Notes: generated from the sequence alone by a model not told the origin. A DNA stretch of 64,000 nt from an uncultured Phascolarctobacterium sp. (GCA_905200645.1 CAJKLD010000005.1:18104-82103); one strand, 5' to 3'. Positions 8,374 through 19,100 are shown, counted from the first letter of the stretch. Program-made: numbers and translations.

Positions 8374-9318
8374 TTATAGCGCTTTTAAAGCTTCCAAAGT
8401 TTTCTCCAAGCTTGCCGGATCTTCCACATTCAAAGCAGTCATCCCCTTAGCAATCTTCTTGGTAAAGCCGGTGAGTACCTTGCCGGGGCCAACCTCAACA
8501 AAGGTATCTACGCCGCCTGCAACCATATTGCGTACAGAGGTTTCCCACAGTACCGGGCTGGCAGCCTGTTTAATCAACAGCTTTTTAATTTCTGCGCCGC
8601 TTACTACCTCTTGAGCGGTTACGTTGGCAACTACGGGAATGGCAATATCCTTAATTTCCATAGGCGCCAAAACTTCTGCCAAACGGTCGGCAGCGGGCTG
8701 CATCAAGGTGCTGTGGAAGGGAGCGCTTACCGGCAGCAGCACGGCACGCTTAGCGCCGGCAGCCTTTAATTCTTCAATAGCCTTGTTTACGGGAGCAACG
8801 GCGCCGGCAATTACTACTTGACCGGGGCAATTAAAGTTTACAGCCTGTACGGCGGCGCCCATTTCAGCTTCAACAGCCTTGCAGATTTCTACAATTTTTT
8901 CGCTTTCTAAACCCAAAACGGCAGCCATGCTGCCCTCGCCTACGGGAACGGCCTCCTGCATAAATTCGCCGCGTTTATGTACCGCTACAACGGCGTCGGC
9001 AAATTTCATAGCGCCAACGTTTACCAAAGCGGAATATTCGCCCAGGCTGTGGCCTGCCGCTACATCGCAGCCAATGCCGTGCTCTTTCAATACTGCGCCG
9101 CAAGCGGTGCTGGCAGTTAAAATTGCCGGTTGAGTGTTGGCAGTAAGCTTTAAATCCTCTGCCGGACCTTCAAAGCACATTTTGCTGATGGAATAGCCTA
9201 AAGCATCGTCTGCTTCTGCAAAAATTTGTCTAACAACGGCATATTCATCATAAAATGCCTTGCACATACCTACGGTTTGGGAGCCTTGTCCCGGAAATAC
9301 AAACGCAATCTTGCTCAT
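8374..9318 (-). CDS. fabD: Malonyl-CoA:ACP transacylase (FabD)
   Basis: Loads malonyl groups onto ACP. Start set at ATG 9318 (MSKIAFVFPGQGSQ), where the family begins and a GCGAGG site precedes it, rather than the in-frame ATG at 9360. The 314-residue protein has the active-site GHSLGEYSAL with nucleophile Ser91, and the catalytic histidine in APFHSTLM. Sits between fabH (68-base gap) and fabG. Confidence 0.96.
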   Translation of the reverse strand: MSKIAFVFPGQGSQTVGMCKAFYDEYAVVRQIFAEADDALGYSISKMCFEGPAEDLKLTANTQPAILTASTACGAVLKEHGIGCDVAAGHSLGEYSALVNVGAMKFADAVVAVHKRGEFMQEAVPVGEGSMAAVLGLESEKIVEICKAVEAEMGAAVQAVNFNCPGQVVIAGAVAPVNKAIEELKAAGAKRAVLLPVSAPFHSTLMQPAADRLAEVLAPMEIKDIAIPVVANVTAQEVVSGAEIKKLLIKQAASPVLWETSVRNMVAGGVDTFVEVGPGKVLTGFTKKIAKGMTALNVEDPASLEKTLEALKAL

Positions 9319-9386
9319 GGGAAAAACCTCGCTTTCTTTAATTATACTAGCTAATTGCAAAACCTTCTATACTAAATGCAAAAATA

Positions 9387-10376
9387 TTATTTGCTCCATT
9401 TCAGAACGATGGACGCCCAAGTCAAACCGGCACCAAAACCGTCCAAAATAATGTTGTCGCCTTTTTTGAGTCTGCCTGCCGCCTGCGCCTCGCACAAGGC
9501 GATAGGAATGGAGGCTGCGGAGGTGTTGGCATATTTGTCAACGTTTACCCAAACCTTATCCATAGGCAGCTTCAAACGCTTTGCGGCAGAGGTGATAATA
9601 CGCAGATTTGCCTGATGGGGAAACAGCATGTCCAGCTCCTCCGGCTTCATGCCTGCGTTAGCCAAAGCGCGTTTAGCGGTCTTGCCCATAATCTGAATGG
9701 CAAACTTAAATACCTCGGTGCCGTTCATGTGAATGGTGTGGTCATTAGCGGCAACGGTTTCTGCGCTGGCAGGATTGCGGCTGCCACCGGCAGGCTGCAC
9801 TAAATATTTGCCGCCGTTGCCGTCCGCGCCCATATCAATGCCCAGCACGCCGTAGCCTTCTTCAACCTCGCCCACAACTGCCGCACCGGCGCCGTCGCCG
9901 AAAAGCACGCAGGTATTTCTGTCAGACCAATTCATAATGCGGGAAAGAGTTTCTGCGCCGATAATCAAAATTTTGTTATACAAGCCGGTTTTTACCATTT
10001 GGCTGGCAACTGCCAGGCTGTAAACAAAACCGCTGCAGCCGGCAGCCAAATCAAAGGCAGCAGCATTTTTCGCACCCAGGCGCGCCTGCACCAAGCAAGC
10101 GGTAGAGGGGAAGATATGGTCGGAGGACGCGGTGCCCACAATAACCAAATCCAGCTCTTCAGCCTTAACGCCTGCGTCAGCCAAAGCAGCTACGGCAGCG
10201 TTATATGCCAAATCAGAGGTTGCTTCCTCGGGAGCGGCAATATGGCGCTGCTTGATACCGGTACGCTCGGTAATCCATTCGTCGCTGGTATCAACCATTT
10301 TTTCTAAATCAAAATTAGTAAGAATCTTTTCAGGAACATAATGTCCTACACCTAAAATACCAACTGCTCTTGTCAT
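9387..10376 (-). CDS. fabH: 3-oxoacyl-ACP synthase III (FabH)
   Basis: Initiating ketoacyl synthase that condenses acyl-CoA with malonyl-ACP, 329 residues. The catalytic Cys114 is in AAGCSGFVYSL, the histidine in LFPHQANLRII, and the asparagine in YANTSAAS. The start ATG overlaps the plsX stop by 4 bases (10373-10376), indicating translational coupling. Confidence 0.96.
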   Translation of the reverse strand: MTRAVGILGVGHYVPEKILTNFDLEKMVDTSDEWITERTGIKQRHIAAPEEATSDLAYNAAVAALADAGVKAEELDLVIVGTASSDHIFPSTACLVQARLGAKNAAAFDLAAGCSGFVYSLAVASQMVKTGLYNKILIIGAETLSRIMNWSDRNTCVLFGDGAGAAVVGEVEEGYGVLGIDMGADGNGGKYLVQPAGGSRNPASAETVAANDHTIHMNGTEVFKFAIQIMGKTAKRALANAGMKPEELDMLFPHQANLRIITSAAKRLKLPMDKVWVNVDKYANTSAASIPIALCEAQAAGRLKKGDNIILDGFGAGLTWASIVLKWSK

Positions 10377-11395
10377 TTATCTATTTCCTCATTTCTTTTG
10401 GTTTCAGCAATTTTCTTCGCGATAATGCTGACGACATCCTGCTCGGCAAAATCCATAGCAACACGAATCGCATTGGTAATGGCTTTCGCTTTAGAGCTGC
10501 CGTGGCAGATAATAAAGGGAGCGCGAATACCTAACAGCAGCGCGCCGCCGTATTCCGCCGGGTCCAGACGCTTCTTTACAGGCTTCAGAGCCGGTTTAAT
10601 CAAAAGACCTCCCAGCTTAGCCAAAAAGCCGCCGTTCATAATGGCTTCCTTAACCAACGTCATAATAGCGTTAGCCAAGCCCTCGCCAAATTTCAGCACC
10701 ACATTACCTACAAAGCCGTCGCAGACAACTACGTCCACAGTGCCCTTGTTGATGTCGCGTCCTTCCACATTACCAATGAATTTTATTGTTTTGGTTTGTC
10801 TAAGCAAAGGATATGCTGCCAAAGCTTGTTCATTACCTTTAGTTTCTTCTTCACCGATGTTCAAAAGTCCTACCCGCGGCGCAGAAATTTTTAAAATTTT
10901 TTCTGCATACACAGTTCCCATTACTGCGCTCTGCAGCATGTGCACGGGTTTAGCGTCAACCTTAGCGCCGCTGTCTAAAACTACCGTAGTGCCCTTCAGA
11001 CTGGGAATAGGCGTCGCAATAGCAGGCCGCTCCACGCCTTTGATGCGTCCTACGCCAAACAAGGCCGCCGCCACAGCGGCACCCGTGCTGCCTGACGAAA
11101 CTAGCGCGTCGCACTCCTTATTTCTAAGCAGCCTGGCAGCTACCACAATAGAAGCATCCTTTTTCGATTTTACGGCAATAGCAGGATGCTCGCTCATAGC
11201 AATTACTTCGCCTGCGTGATGAATGGTTATTTTCTCGTTTTTATCCGCGTGGTATTCTACCAGCAGCTCTCTAATAATTGTTTCGTCGCCTACCAGCACC
11301 GTTTCACAGCCGTATGCCTTAACCGCATTCACAGCGCCTAAGACAAGCTCCTTAGGACCATAATCGGTACCCATAACGTCTACTGCGATTTTCAT
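10373..11395 (-). CDS. plsX: Phosphate acyltransferase PlsX
   Basis: Makes acyl-phosphate from acyl-ACP for phospholipid synthesis (with PlsY). Start set at ATG 11395 (MKIAVDVMGTDYGPKE) behind AAAGGGAGCAGGAAGC; 340 residues, normal for PlsX. The conserved DAMGGD-like N-terminus reads DVMGTD, and the VSSGSTGAA and NIGEEETKGNE segments are family hallmarks. It lies 27 bases after fapR and overlaps fabH by 4 bases; fapR-plsX-fab order is the classical FapR regulon arrangement. Confidence 0.96.
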   Translation of the reverse strand: MKIAVDVMGTDYGPKELVLGAVNAVKAYGCETVLVGDETIIRELLVEYHADKNEKITIHHAGEVIAMSEHPAIAVKSKKDASIVVAARLLRNKECDALVSSGSTGAAVAAALFGVGRIKGVERPAIATPIPSLKGTTVVLDSGAKVDAKPVHMLQSAVMGTVYAEKILKISAPRVGLLNIGEEETKGNEQALAAYPLLRQTKTIKFIGNVEGRDINKGTVDVVVCDGFVGNVVLKFGEGLANAIMTLVKEAIMNGGFLAKLGGLLIKPALKPVKKRLDPAEYGGALLLGIRAPFIICHGSSKAKAITNAIRVAMDFAEQDVVSIIAKKIAETKRNEEIDK

Positions 11396-11422
11396 GCTTC
11401 CTGCTCCCTTTCTCAATACACT

Positions 11423-11989
11423 CTATTTAGCACGCTTATCCATGGAAACAATAATGAATTTTGCGCGAAATACTTCTTCGCTGTTACTTTTAATCGTAAC
11501 AAAAATATAATATTTATCTATTCTTTTGAGCGTTACCTCCGCCCTGGCCACCAAAACGGCTCCGGCGCTTACAGGTATTTTGTACTTGACATTTCCCACT
11601 GCCGTGAGCGCTTTTTCGGCGTCCACAACTGCCAAAGCCAAAGTATTTGCCATAGCAAACATATAATAGCCGCGGGCAATGCCGGTTTTTTCCAGCACCA
11701 TGTCAGGCGAAATTTTCAGGGTAGAAATTCCCGATTTATTCAATTCCAAATCCAAAAGCTCGCCCACAATATCCTTTTTGTCAATGGCGCGCACCTTCGT
11801 TTGCGCATTCTCGGCCATAGTACGCGTTCTGGCGCGCAGCTCCGGAATGCCTAAGGTTACTCTGTCAAGACGAATAGTCTGAACGCTGACTGACAACAGC
11901 TGCGCCAGTTGTTCATCCGTACTGAAGGGATTGTCCCGCAGCAGCCTTTTTAAGTTCTTGTGACGTATTAACTTTTTAGAAGAATTCAT
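11423..11989 (-). CDS. fapR: FapR, malonyl-CoA-responsive repressor of fatty acid synthesis
   Basis: A 188-residue protein with an N-terminal DeoR-like helix-turn-helix (TDEQLAQLLSVSVQTIRLDR) and a C-terminal hotdog domain that in Bacillus binds malonyl-CoA and releases DNA. Two starts are possible (GTG 11992, ATG 11989); ATG behind GGGTGA is preferred. First gene of the fab operon. A sequence resembling the FapR operator lies downstream of the promoter -10 (see 12005-12021), so it probably represses its own operon when malonyl-CoA is low. No rpmF gene is found next to it. Confidence 0.94.
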   Translation of the reverse strand: MNSSKKLIRHKNLKRLLRDNPFSTDEQLAQLLSVSVQTIRLDRVTLGIPELRARTRTMAENAQTKVRAIDKKDIVGELLDLELNKSGISTLKISPDMVLEKTGIARGYYMFAMANTLALAVVDAEKALTAVGNVKYKIPVSAGAVLVARAEVTLKRIDKYYIFVTIKSNSEEVFRAKFIIVSMDKRAK

Positions 11990-12004
11990 CACTTCACCCG
12001 CTTT

Positions 12005-12021
12005 TTAGTACCAGCTCATAA
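12005..12021 (-). promoter_or_regulatory. Putative FapR operator
   Basis: Plus strand TTAGTACCAGCTCATAA: the left half TTAGTACC and the final TAA match the known Bacillus operator pattern (TTAGTACC, centre, partly symmetric right half ending in TAA). It lies about 12-28 bases downstream of the -10 box, overlapping the expected transcription start, a normal place for repression. The right half is degenerate. Confidence 0.7.
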
Positions 12022-12032
12022 TATCTGTTTTT

Positions 12033-12061
12033 ATTATAAAATGAGACGGCGCATTTGGCAA
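12033..12061 (-). promoter_or_regulatory. Promoter of the fapR-plsX-fab-rnc operon
   Basis: Minus strand TTGCCA (12056-12061), 17-base spacer, TATAAT (12033-12038), ending 44 bases before the fapR ATG. The only convincing promoter seen before this gene row. Confidence 0.8.
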
Positions 12062-12252
12062 GCTTTTTTAACTAAATAATGTGGCAGAAGAATGAAAATA
12101 TGAGATTTTTAGAATTATATTTTGGGTCGTAGTTTTTGTTCGGCGTAACGGCGTTACGCCTGTGCCGGTTTTATTCAACTTCTTTGGATGTAAAGAAGCT
12201 GGAAGAAAAAATTGCAATCTACTACAATCTTGCAAAAAATTCGTCACTTCGC
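12062..12252. other. Intergenic stretch between tenpN and fapR promoter
   Basis: No reading frame of note. It contains a perfect 8-bp inverted repeat GGCGTAAC / GTTACGCC (12142-12149 and 12153-12160) with a 3-base loop, without a T-run that would make it a clear terminator. tenpN therefore has no obvious terminator of its own. Confidence 0.5.
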
Positions 12253-12723
12253 TTATAAAATAATATTATTAAAATACGGTAACGTAGAGTATTGATATTT
12301 TCGTAAAAATTCCCGCGGATGCATTGCCGCACTTCCGTTTATATGACGTATATATGCAGATACATAATCATTGGCTTCTTTAACTCTTGTAGGCAGATTT
12401 TTAATCATTTCTGTATATTCGTCCTGATCTACAATGGGCGTTGCTGTTAAATCAAAATAATCTATATTTTTAATAATTACTATTTTCGAATAATCAAGAC
12501 CTGATCTAGTTTTTTTCGACCGCGCAGTTTGAGTAAATAAAAAAGCATTTTTATGCCCTATACAAGACCTAAACGGCACACAAATAAAGTAATCATCATG
12601 TGACTCAATCAACAAACAGGTATAAGGACGCTCGCTTTTATGCATAAGCTCCGGAAATTTTACAGATGGATAATCCCGCATAAATTTTGACGACAGAAGT
12701 GATAATTCAGAAACATATTCCAT
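12253..12723 (-). CDS. tenpN: Type III toxin, TenpN/ToxN-like endoribonuclease
   Basis: A 156-residue protein that I recognise as the toxin of a type III (RNA antitoxin) system, closest to the TenpN branch: KFPELMHKSERPYTCLLIE, a VPFRSCIGHKNAF segment, SGLDYSKIVIIKN and the end KYQYSTLPYF follow the order of TenpN proteins as I remember them. Toxins of this class are sequence-specific endoribonucleases with a compact beta-barrel fold, held inactive by binding processed RNA repeats. The context fits: directly upstream on the same strand are a promoter, two 53-nt repeats and a terminator. The frame also allows GTG 12738; ATG 12723 is preferred, 7 bases after GAAGTG. Known systems act in phage defence and plasmid or element maintenance. 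Family call rests on motif memory plus gene arrangement. Confidence 0.85.
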   Translation of the reverse strand: MEYVSELSLLSSKFMRDYPSVKFPELMHKSERPYTCLLIESHDDYFICVPFRSCIGHKNAFLFTQTARSKKTRSGLDYSKIVIIKNIDYFDLTATPIVDQDEYTEMIKNLPTRVKEANDYVSAYIRHINGSAAMHPREFLRKYQYSTLPYFNNIIL

Positions 12724-12741
12724 TTTTTGACACTTCACAAT

Positions 12742-12780
12742 AAAAAAAGCGGGGTCAACTACTAATAGTTAACCCCGCCG
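12742..12780 (-). terminator. Attenuating terminator between antitoxin repeats and toxin gene
   Basis: Stem GCGGGGTTAACTA / TAGTTGACCCCGC (plus 12749-12778) with a short loop, followed by seven T on the minus strand. It lies between the RNA repeats and the toxin start, where type III systems carry a terminator that limits toxin transcription relative to antitoxin RNA. Confidence 0.93.
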
Positions 12781-12788
12781 GGATTGTA

Positions 12789-12894
12789 CTTCGCTCGGTC
12801 AATTTTTATTTTACCGATGTGTCGGAACCGTCACACATCATCTTCGCTCGGTCAATTTTTATTTTACCGACGAGTCAGAACCGTCACTCGTCAT
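12789..12894 (-). repeat. Two tandem 53-nt direct repeats (type III antitoxin units)
   Basis: Units begin on the plus strand with CTTCGCTCGG at 12789 and 12842; period exactly 53. Hairpin arms are at 12816-12822/12833-12839 and 12869-12875/12886-12892. Only two full units are present; there are no spacers, so this is not a CRISPR array. Confidence 0.95.
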
Positions 12895-12934
12895 CATTTA
12901 GCGAAGGATAGAAGACAGGTCTTCTTTCATTTAT

Positions 12935-12962
12935 ATTATACTCTAAAAAGATTTTTTTGCAA
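12935..12962 (-). promoter_or_regulatory. Promoter of the type III toxin-antitoxin locus
   Basis: Minus strand TTGCAA (12957-12962), 16-base spacer, TATAAT (12935-12940), about 40 bases before the first repeat. Confidence 0.8.
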
Positions 12963-13094
12963 GTTAAAAGTAAATAAACCGCTATCTTCACTACGTGATA
13001 ATATAATCGCCTTATAAATTTTAACATATGAGCGCTCCTTCATGTCACAAAACGCTACAGTAACAAACGTTTGAAATAAAATTTCAGTAAAAAT

Positions 13095-13135
13095 AACAAA
13101 AAATGCAGGCATAACAAGTCGCCGTTATGCCTGCA
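13095..13135 (-). terminator. Terminator of the tpsB-tpsA operon
   Basis: Perfect 12-bp stem TGCAGGCATAAC / GTTATGCCTGCA (13104-13115 and 13124-13135) followed on the minus strand by TTTTTGTTATTTTT. It lies 45 bases after the tpsA stop codon. Confidence 0.9.
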
Positions 13136-13180
13136 CACAATATTAAATTTGTAAAAAATTGATAGAAGAAGCTTTTTAGG

Positions 13181-16100
13181 TTATGCTTCTACGCGCATGC
13201 CTCCGTCCACAAAGTGAACTTCTGCCTTGCGTTCGCGCTCGTGGCGCTGCTTATCCCATTGATACCACGGATATTTATCTTCTGCCTGCCAATTATGCGG
13301 ATTATCAGGACCGGGACCGGGATCCGGATCAGGTTTTGTACCGGAATCGGTTACGGTCAACGTGCCGGGGTCAATAGTAACCTTGTAATTCTTCAAAATA
13401 TTTTCAATCGAATTCTTGTCAAGATATACGCCTCCATTGTTGCCAATAAGTACGCCAATCTTATCCTCGTAAACCTTTTTAGCAGAGCTATCGAAATCAC
13501 CGTCAAGGTCGTATCCTAATTTTAAAGTTTCCTCAGTATCGCCATTAGTCAATCCACTAAATTGACCAGTATAGGCGGGTTCTTTTTCACCAACTTGAAT
13601 GGATTTATCGTCAACAGTAATAGTCAGCTCTGCTTTATCTACATGCGACTTGCCAATACCAGTGTACACGCCACCATTATCGCCGACAAGCTCGTAATTT
13701 GCAGACAAATTATTATTATTATCAAGAATTGCCTGCAATGACCAGTCATATGTATCTACATCATTGGTAGTCTTACCTTCAGCAAGATTATCAGCAGCAC
13801 CATCAGCCTTGATGCTATGCTTCAACACGCCATTCATAAGTTCGTCAACCAATTTCTGATTCATAGTGACGTTATTGCCATTAATTGTGAAGCCATAGTC
13901 TTTGTTACCCTTACCACCAAAAATATGGTTGAAAACTGCTACGGTTTTATTATCAATAGCCGCGTCACCGTAAATTCTATAAACATCATCCAGCGTCAGA
14001 CTAATTTGAGCTTTTTTAACGTCTACATCATCAATCTTACCCGGCTGTCCATCACTGTCCACATTAATATCTGTAATATCAAAGCCCAAGTTATTGTGGT
14101 TGCCTTCAACAACATTTATCTGCTGGGTATTGAAGATACGGTAAGTGCCTGCGTCGGTAACACCATCCCCACCAGTTGTAGTCAAGGTGTTGCCCTTCAA
14201 AAGAACGTTGGTATCATCAATAGTAAGTTTACTGTTCACAAAGTCCGCTAAGCTGTGAGCTGCGTTTGCATCATTAGGCAGATTATTAGAAGCATTTACA
14301 AAATGACCAAGTAAAGTCAGTTTGTCTTTGCCATCAGCTTCTTTTGTAACGCCGTCGTTTTTGTAGACATTGACAACATACAATTTGTTACCATTATCGT
14401 CTGTTCCATTTTCTACTGCTTTAACGATAATATTTTGCAGATGTGCGTTGTAAACAAAGTCTTTGAAAGCATTGTCATATTCAGGAACAAAGTTAATCTT
14501 TGTCAAGAATACGCTCAACAGCTTATTGGCGCCATAACTATTACCGTCGCCGTAGGTTGTCCAAACGCCTACGCTTTCATTTATAGTTACGTTATTACCA
14601 CCACCTACAGTTTGACCATTACCAACGTTGTCACTTACGCCTTGCTTGGTATCATAAGCGTTAGTTACAGTACCAGCATTATTGCCTACGACTGTACCAA
14701 CAGCAGTGCCTGTAACCACTCCGGCATTAAACACTTGGTCAACCGTACCGGCATTATTACCAACTACGCCGCCAACGTTAGTTCCGCCTTCAACAACACC
14801 GGTGTTATAACCAGCAGTTAAGCTACCGGTTTTATTATTATCAACAACATTGCTGCCAATCAAACCGCCGATATCCTGACTATTCGTATTCGTTTGATAC
14901 CAAATAGTAGATTCGTTGCCGTCAGCATCAGTGATTGTTTTGGATTTCCAGTTATCAAGATCATCTCCTACCGGTTCTACATCAGTGCCATTACCACCTA
15001 TAACAGTACCGTTGTTATACACTTGATGTGCGTAATAAGAGCTATTGTTACCGCCTTCAACAATACCTTTATTGATACCAATCAAGCCGCCGACATTTTC
15101 CATGCCTACTACCAAACCGTCAACGGTATTGATAAGGTCAGAGTTACTGATATTGCCGCTGTTAAGACCGATAATACCGCCGGTCCCGTCAGTAGTTTTA
15201 CCAACAACAATACCGCTGTTTTTCAACACGGCATTGTTGGTAATATCTTTTCTGTTTTCACCAAAAACGCCGCCTGCGCCGTTCTCAGTAGCAATAACGA
15301 TACCTTTGTTTTCAATGGTAGTTATGCCATCCGTCACTGTTCCGGAAACAGAGCCAACGTTCAAACCTGCTACGCCGCCAACATATTTTGCGCCCACAAC
15401 CTTGCCGCTGTTGCTGTTGCCTGCGCCGGTAATCGCGCTATTACCAGCTTCAAATTTCTCATTGCCATTTGCATCAAGCTCAGGATTACCATTTGCATCT
15501 ACAACTAACGTGCCGTTAACGCCGACAATACCGCCTACATATTCAGCTCCTTCAGCTAAAACGCTGCCCGTATTGGTAGCACTGGTAATTGTGCCTTCGT
15601 TGCGTCCGGCTACGCCGCCAAAATATTTCGCATCCAGTCTCTTATCTGCAACATAAAGCGTGATATTACTGTTGGTATTTTCGATAGTACCGGTATTGAC
15701 GCCGGTAATACCGCCTACATTAGTCTGACCATAAACTCTACCGTCGTTTACCAAGCCCATATCGCTAGCGACAATTTTTCCCGCATTGATGCCTGCCAAA
15801 CCGCCTACGTTATTTACGCCTTTAATCGTAGCATTGGCGTCGTTGATAATGTTGTTCATATGAGACTGTGAACCGTTAACGCCTACGATACCACCCACAT
15901 TTTCGTTACCGGTAACTTCGCCGGTGTTACGACCGCTGTTGATGACCATTGTTTCGCTATTACCAATGATACCGCCTACGTTAGTACCGCTGGAAATGAT
16001 ATCGCCTGCGCTCACAACTTCTTGCAGATTGCCGGCAGTTCCGTTACCCACAATGCCGCCTACGTTGTCGCCGCCGCTAACCTGCGCTACGTTATACGCT

Positions 16101-19100
16101 TTGGTAATTTGCGCACCATCTTTGTTAATACCGGCAATGCCGCCTACGTTATCAGTTATAACAGTACCATTATTGTAAGTACCGTTGACAATACCCAAGC
16201 TTCTTACAGTATCCAGCTTAGCATCCGCACCACTGTTAACGCCAACTACGCCGCCAATGGCATGAGCGTCAGCAGCCATAGCAGTTACATTGCTATTAGC
16301 AACGCTGCTGCTAATGCTTCCTGTATTTTTACCGGCAATGCCGCCTACATTGCCGCCAGCACCGGATACTGCTACAGCGTCGTTATTGGAAGCATTACTA
16401 ATAATACCGGTATTAGTACCTACGGTACCGCCTGCATTGCCGTTTGCCACAGTACTTTTAACACGGTTACCAAAAGTTGTAATATTGTCTATATTACCAT
16501 TATTGACACCGGCAACTGCGCCTACCGTACCGCCGGTAAAGCTGCTGGAATAAATGTTTAGGTTAGAGACTTCGCCATTAGCGCCTACTTCAGAGAACAA
16601 ACCGGCATTAGCATTATTTTCAACATTCAAACCAACAATAGCATTGCCGCGTCCGTTAAATTTGCCAGTGAAACCATTATTTCCGCCAATAGCCGTAAAT
16701 TTACCACCAGTCAACTCCGCAGCATCAATATCATTTTTCAAAGCAAAATTGTAGGTAAGAATATCTTTATCAGTAATATTGTTGATACCCTGCAGCGCTT
16801 CTGCATCGTCTATCCAAATATGGAAAAGATCAAAGCCTTTGTCAACGCCATCTACTTTCAAATTACGCAGCGCACTACCAAGAGTAGTATGACTCGCAAG
16901 ATCAAAGCTACTGCCTTTCCACAAATCCATAGTAATCATGGCATTAGCAACATTACCAAAAGATATGGTAGGTCCATCAGGATTAGTATTATCAACAGTA
17001 GCAAAATGCTTTACAAAATCTAAACGTGCATTTTCACGAGCAATATTATAATCATTGTCATCAGTATAATTTGCTCTATCGAGCTGTACTGCGCCAATAT
17101 TGGTAATATCCAGCACAGTATCTTCTGCTGCATTTAAAACGAATTTCTTGCCAATGCTCAAATCGCTGTCCACATAAACATTTTTGCCTTCAATGGTCAA
17201 GTCCTTAGACGAATTGATGTAACCTTTTTCCGCAACGCCTAATAGTACGTCAACGTCGCCATTTTGGGAAGTGATAGTAATGTCGCCTTCTTTGCCTGTT
17301 GCTGTAAAATAACGGCTGTAATATTCGCCAACAGCAGGCATAGCTTCATCCTTATTAGCGATATTAGCAATAATTTGATCTTGAAGATCACCTATATTAT
17401 TATTATCTTTATCTTGCGGATCAGTAGGATATCTGCCAATGTTAGGTACAACAACGTTTTCTTCGCCATTCGACGTAACCTCACCGATAATCTCTACATC
17501 GCCCTCGGCTTGCAATGTGATGGAGCTATTAGTACCCACTTGACCGGTGGAACGAATAGTGCCGTAGTTTACCAGCTTGCCGCCGTTAGTCAAAGTACCA
17601 TCTTTTTCTTCGCCGCTGGTTACGTTAATGGTACTGCCATACAGCTTAGCGCCGCTGCCCAGTAATACATCGCCGCTATTAACGTATGTTTTACCATCAT
17701 TATCTTTCGTTTCACTGTATACGTTATTTATTGACAAAGCTCCCTTAGCATACAGCGTGCCGCCATACAATCTGCCATTAGTATCAAAATCGTTAATGCT
17801 CAAATTGCCGTTGAACACAGCAAACGAAGCGCTGCGGTCAGGATTGATTTTATTCCAATCAAAGGAAATAGTATTCAATTTACCTCCACCTTTATCATTA
17901 GCATTGATGATAGTCAGCAAAGGATTGTAGGCAGTACCATATTGAACGCTGTGAATATTTTCCCTATTTTGTTTATCACCATCGGAATTGTTACCAAAAT
18001 AACTATTAGATTTAGGCATAAAAGCGTTTAGAATGGGCGTAGTGGTAATTTTATTGCCATCAGGAGCATTGTAATTATAAATACGCCAAGCACCTTCGCT
18101 GCCGAAATCCTTCTTGTCATCAACTAAGCTAGCATCACTGAAGCCAAAGTCTGTGTACTTACTCCAATTCGTTCTATCAGCATATGTTATAAAAGTAGCG
18201 CCATTAAGCTTACCTGCAGTATTTAAATTTTTAAAGCCATCATGTTGATTACTACCGGTAGTTACTTCTTCAACCTCAGGAGTGATATAGTAAACGTGGG
18301 TTGGGTTTACAGTTACGTTATCATGCTTAATGCCGTATATAGCTCCTAAATTATCTGTTTTAGAGCCGTTATCAAAAGCGTACAAATTACCCAAAGTATA
18401 TGCATTATTTACCTCAAGCTTTTTAGTATTACCGCCCCAATTAAAAACGCCACCAACAATACCGCCAACGCTGTTACCAGCGTTAGCATTAAAACTTCTC
18501 AAAGTACCTAAATTATAAACATTTTCAATTTTTATAGGACCAACAGCCAAACCGCCAACAATACCACCCACTTGGCTTGTTACAGAGTCACGATTATAAA
18601 CAGTAATATTGCCAGTGTTAAAACTATTGTTTATATTTCCATCAGCCATATAACCGACAATACCACCTACTACACTATATCCATTATAAATAGCGCCAGT
18701 GTTATAAGTTTTTCCCACTTCGCCACTCAAGCGACCAACTACACCGCCTACATGACGACCATATAATCCAAAATTACTATCACCAATAATGCCGTCGTTA
18801 TGTACATTATATATTACTGCATTTGCGCCGCTATTTTCGGTAGTATCGCCTACAATACCACCCATATTTATAGTTCCGCGCTCATCATTGTCGGCAATTT
18901 GTCTAGTAGTTTTAACTGTTCCCGTGTTATCGCTTGCTGCAACTTCACCATTATACATAAAGCCAACAATGCCGCCAATACCAGTATATCCCTGAATATC
19001 ACCGCGATTATAACAGTCATAAACAGCAGCTAAAGATTCAGTATTTTCACTTATTGCTTGCGTTTTTGAACGGTCAATTTTACCTACGATACCACCAACA

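Larger units (their letters stand above)
12742..12928 (-). ncRNA. tenpI: TenpI-like antitoxin RNA with two 53-nt repeats
   Basis: Transcript predicted from about 12928 (after the -10 box) to the terminator. It has two tandem 53-nt units (12842-12894, then 12789-12841). On the RNA strand each holds a 7-bp hairpin (GACGAGT/ACTCGTC in the first, GATGTGT/ACACATC in the second) around a near-identical 10-nt loop GACGGTTCYG, then GGTAAAATAAAAATTGACCG. The units differ at five positions; four make two compensated base pairs, strong sign of selected structure. Loop CGGTT can pair with downstream GACCG, which would give a pseudoknot of the kind type III antitoxins form. The 5' leader has a hairpin GAAGAC/GTCTTC (12911-12924) and AGCGAAG complementary to the end of each unit. 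Confidence 0.88.

Noticed and set aside
12142..12160. Terminator for tenpN
   Set aside because: The hairpin GGCGTAAC/GTTACGCC lacks a T-run on the minus strand and lies about 90 bases past the gene.
12789..12894. CRISPR-like direct repeats
   Set aside because: Only two units, directly adjacent without spacers, with internal hairpins, a terminator and a toxin gene next to them; a type III antitoxin explains them.
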